Positions 32,076 to 33,139 of a stretch of DNA of 33,139 nucleotides are shown in pieces. Under the pieces are notes generated by a model. That model saw nothing but the letters and a program-made list of their open reading frames with translations, was not told where the DNA came from and made no database searches. The stretch lies in NCBI GenBank assembly GCA_944385925.1, contig CALWZE010000033.1:1-33139 (forward strand), given 5' to 3'. A program made the translations under genes and the position numbers. The first letter of the stretch is position 1. Each line of letters opens with the position of its first letter. Source of the stretch: an uncultured Clostridia bacterium. GTDB taxonomy: Bacteria > Bacillota > Clostridia > Oscillospirales > Ruminococcaceae.

Positions 32076-32851
32076 CCGATCACCCCCGCAATCAGACCGC
32101 CGAGCACCGCCGCGCCGGCCATCGATAATTCACAGACCTGGACGAACCAGCCGGCGATGTCGCCGGTGATGCCGCCGAACTGCCGCCGTGCCATGAGATA
32201 ATACCAGCAGAAGACCACAGCCGCGGCAGCGGCGCACAGCGCGCCGGACCATCCCGCAAGCAGTACCATGCCCGCCGCACAGAGCAATGCCATCAGCCCA
32301 AGCACCACCCGCGCACTGCGCTTGGCCGCGCCGTCCGCGAAGGTGTGCAGCAGCCCGCTGTTTTTGGCACAGGGAAAACTCGCGACCGCAAAGCCGCTCA
32401 GGCTGCGGGAGAGGGTAAACCCGATTGCAACCGCCCCAAACAGACGCGGCTGAAAATCCAGTTCACAGAAAAAAGCGAAGTACAGCAAAAACCAGCTGCA
32501 TAAGCTGATTACCGCAAAAGCGCCGGTGTGGGAATCTTTGAGGATTTCCAATTTGCGCTCGGTTTCGGCGTGGCTTGCGAGGGCGTCGGCCGTGTCGCAG
32601 AAGCCGTCCAGATGGACGCCGCCCGAAACCGCGACCGGGATCAGCACAAGCCCCGCCGCCCGCAGTGCGCTGCCGATGCCGAGCGAGGCGCACAGCGCCC
32701 CCCATCCCCAGAACAGTGCACCCGCCACCGTCCCAACCAGCGGAAAGGCACACATCATGTAGCGCATGGTTTTCGGGGTCCAGTCGACCCGCGTCATCAG
32801 AATTTTGGAAAACATCGCGAAAGCCGCCGCAATGGTTTTAAAAAAGGTCAT
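32072..32851 (-). CDS. cobS: Adenosylcobinamide-GDP ribazoletransferase (cobalamin synthase)
   Basis: This 259-residue membrane enzyme of the CobS family joins adenosylcobinamide-GDP to alpha-ribazole (phosphate), making the last bond of cobalamin. The N-terminus reads FFKTIAAAFAMFSKI, then FPLVGTVAGALFWG. The metal-binding signature GGVHLDGFCDTADALAS lies near residue 96, followed by KLEILKDSHTGAFAVISL. Later helices include SRSLSGFAVASFPCAKNSGL, and FGGITGDIAGWFVQVCEL is the second conserved acidic loop. Length is normal. It overlaps both neighbours by 4 bp (ATGA), so the operon is translated as a chain. Confidence 0.95.
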   Translation of the reverse strand: MTFFKTIAAAFAMFSKILMTRVDWTPKTMRYMMCAFPLVGTVAGALFWGWGALCASLGIGSALRAAGLVLIPVAVSGGVHLDGFCDTADALASHAETERKLEILKDSHTGAFAVISLCSWFLLYFAFFCELDFQPRLFGAVAIGFTLSRSLSGFAVASFPCAKNSGLLHTFADGAAKRSARVVLGLMALLCAAGMVLLAGWSGALCAAAAAVVFCWYYLMARRQFGGITGDIAGWFVQVCELSMAGAAVLGGLIAGVIG

Positions 32852-33139
32852 GGAAGCTCTCCTTTAACCGCTATGGGAATTCCGCAGACGACCTCGATCA
32901 CCCTTCCGGCAAGCGCGGCCGCCTCGGCGTTTGCCTGCGCAAGCAGCGCGAGATAACGTTCGGTATCGGGATCGTAAACCCGGCCGTCCGAAAAGACGTC
33001 GTTGGAGACGATCACCAATTCGCTGCACTGTGCCGCGAGCGACCGCAGCCCCCGCGCGATCTCCCGCGCCGCCTTTTCCTTTGCCCCGGAAGGGGAAAAC
33101 AGCTCGTTGGCCGCAAGGTTGCCCAGGCATTCCAGCAAC
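32848..33139 (-). CDS. CobU-like protein, C-terminal part (cut by window edge)
   Basis: The 5' end lies beyond the right edge, and about 97 residues of the C-terminus are visible. They fit the second half of CobU (adenosylcobinamide kinase/guanylyltransferase): LECLGNLAANELF, then ELVIVSNDVFSDGRVYDPDTERYLALLAQANAEAAALA and EVVCGIPIAVKGE. The normal NEVGxGIVP motif is replaced by SNDVFSDG, so this is a divergent branch. Its ending closely resembles that of the short CobU-like protein encoded two genes downstream. The stop overlaps cobS (ATGA). Confidence 0.75.
   Translation of the reverse strand, partial: LLECLGNLAANELFSPSGAKEKAAREIARGLRSLAAQCSELVIVSNDVFSDGRVYDPDTERYLALLAQANAEAAALAGRVIEVVCGIPIAVKGELP

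Overview
The window looks like chromosomal DNA from an anaerobic, GC-rich Firmicute of class Clostridia, probably a gut-type Oscillospiraceae/Ruminococcaceae-like organism. This is an inference. It rests on oxygen-sensitive 2-hydroxyacyl-CoA dehydratase-type enzymes, an OadB/OadG-type sodium pump, anaerobic cobalamin genes, strong AGGAGG-type ribosome sites, and many translationally coupled operons. I saw no rRNA, tRNA, CRISPR array, transposase or phage gene. Almost every gene lies on the minus strand. The one plus-strand unit is the OadB/OadG pair.

Layout from left to right. (1) 1-5543: pyruvate kinase (minus) diverges from a two-gene orphan sodium-pump unit (plus). The pump unit converges on a KdpE/short-KdpD two-component system (minus), and a 15-bp hairpin terminator lies between them. 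(2) 6064-13754: a seven-gene minus-strand operon. In transcription order it holds a CooC-type ATPase with a CXC motif, two 2-hydroxyacyl-CoA dehydratase-family subunits, their ATP-dependent activase, a small membrane protein, an unrecognised cysteine-containing protein, and a large old-yellow-enzyme/FadH-type flavin Fe-S oxidoreductase. A perfect 25-bp palindrome precedes the operon, and a TetR-family gene lies directly upstream. (3) 14500-15345: an orphan LytTR response regulator. (4) 15954-23730: a complete set of homologues of the uncharacterised E. coli yhf cluster (yhfZ, yhfY, yhfU, yhfT, php, yhfS, yhfX, yhfW, here in that order). It has a strong promoter flanked by two 22-bp repeats and a probable attenuator after the two regulator genes. 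(5) 24114-25462: a BaiN/HI0933-family flavoprotein. (6) 25502-33139: a tightly overlapping late-cobalamin operon (cobU-like, cobS, a second short cobU-like gene, cobC, cbiB, cobD, an ApgM-like phosphatase-superfamily gene, cbiP, cbiC), which runs off the right edge.

Two systems stand out as possibly undescribed. The first is the dehydratase/reductase operon. It couples ATP-driven low-potential electron chemistry to a flavin enoate reductase, and it carries a CooC-like metallochaperone with no CO dehydrogenase in view. The second is the yhf operon. It combines two PLP enzymes, a phosphotriesterase-fold hydrolase, a phosphopentomutase-like enzyme, a membrane protein and two regulators, which suggests import and breakdown of a phosphorylated sugar- or amine-like compound of unknown identity. 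Conservation of all eight genes between enterobacteria and this Firmicute, in a different order, argues that they form one functional pathway.

Gene identities come from reading the translated sequences and recalling family motifs. No database search was run.
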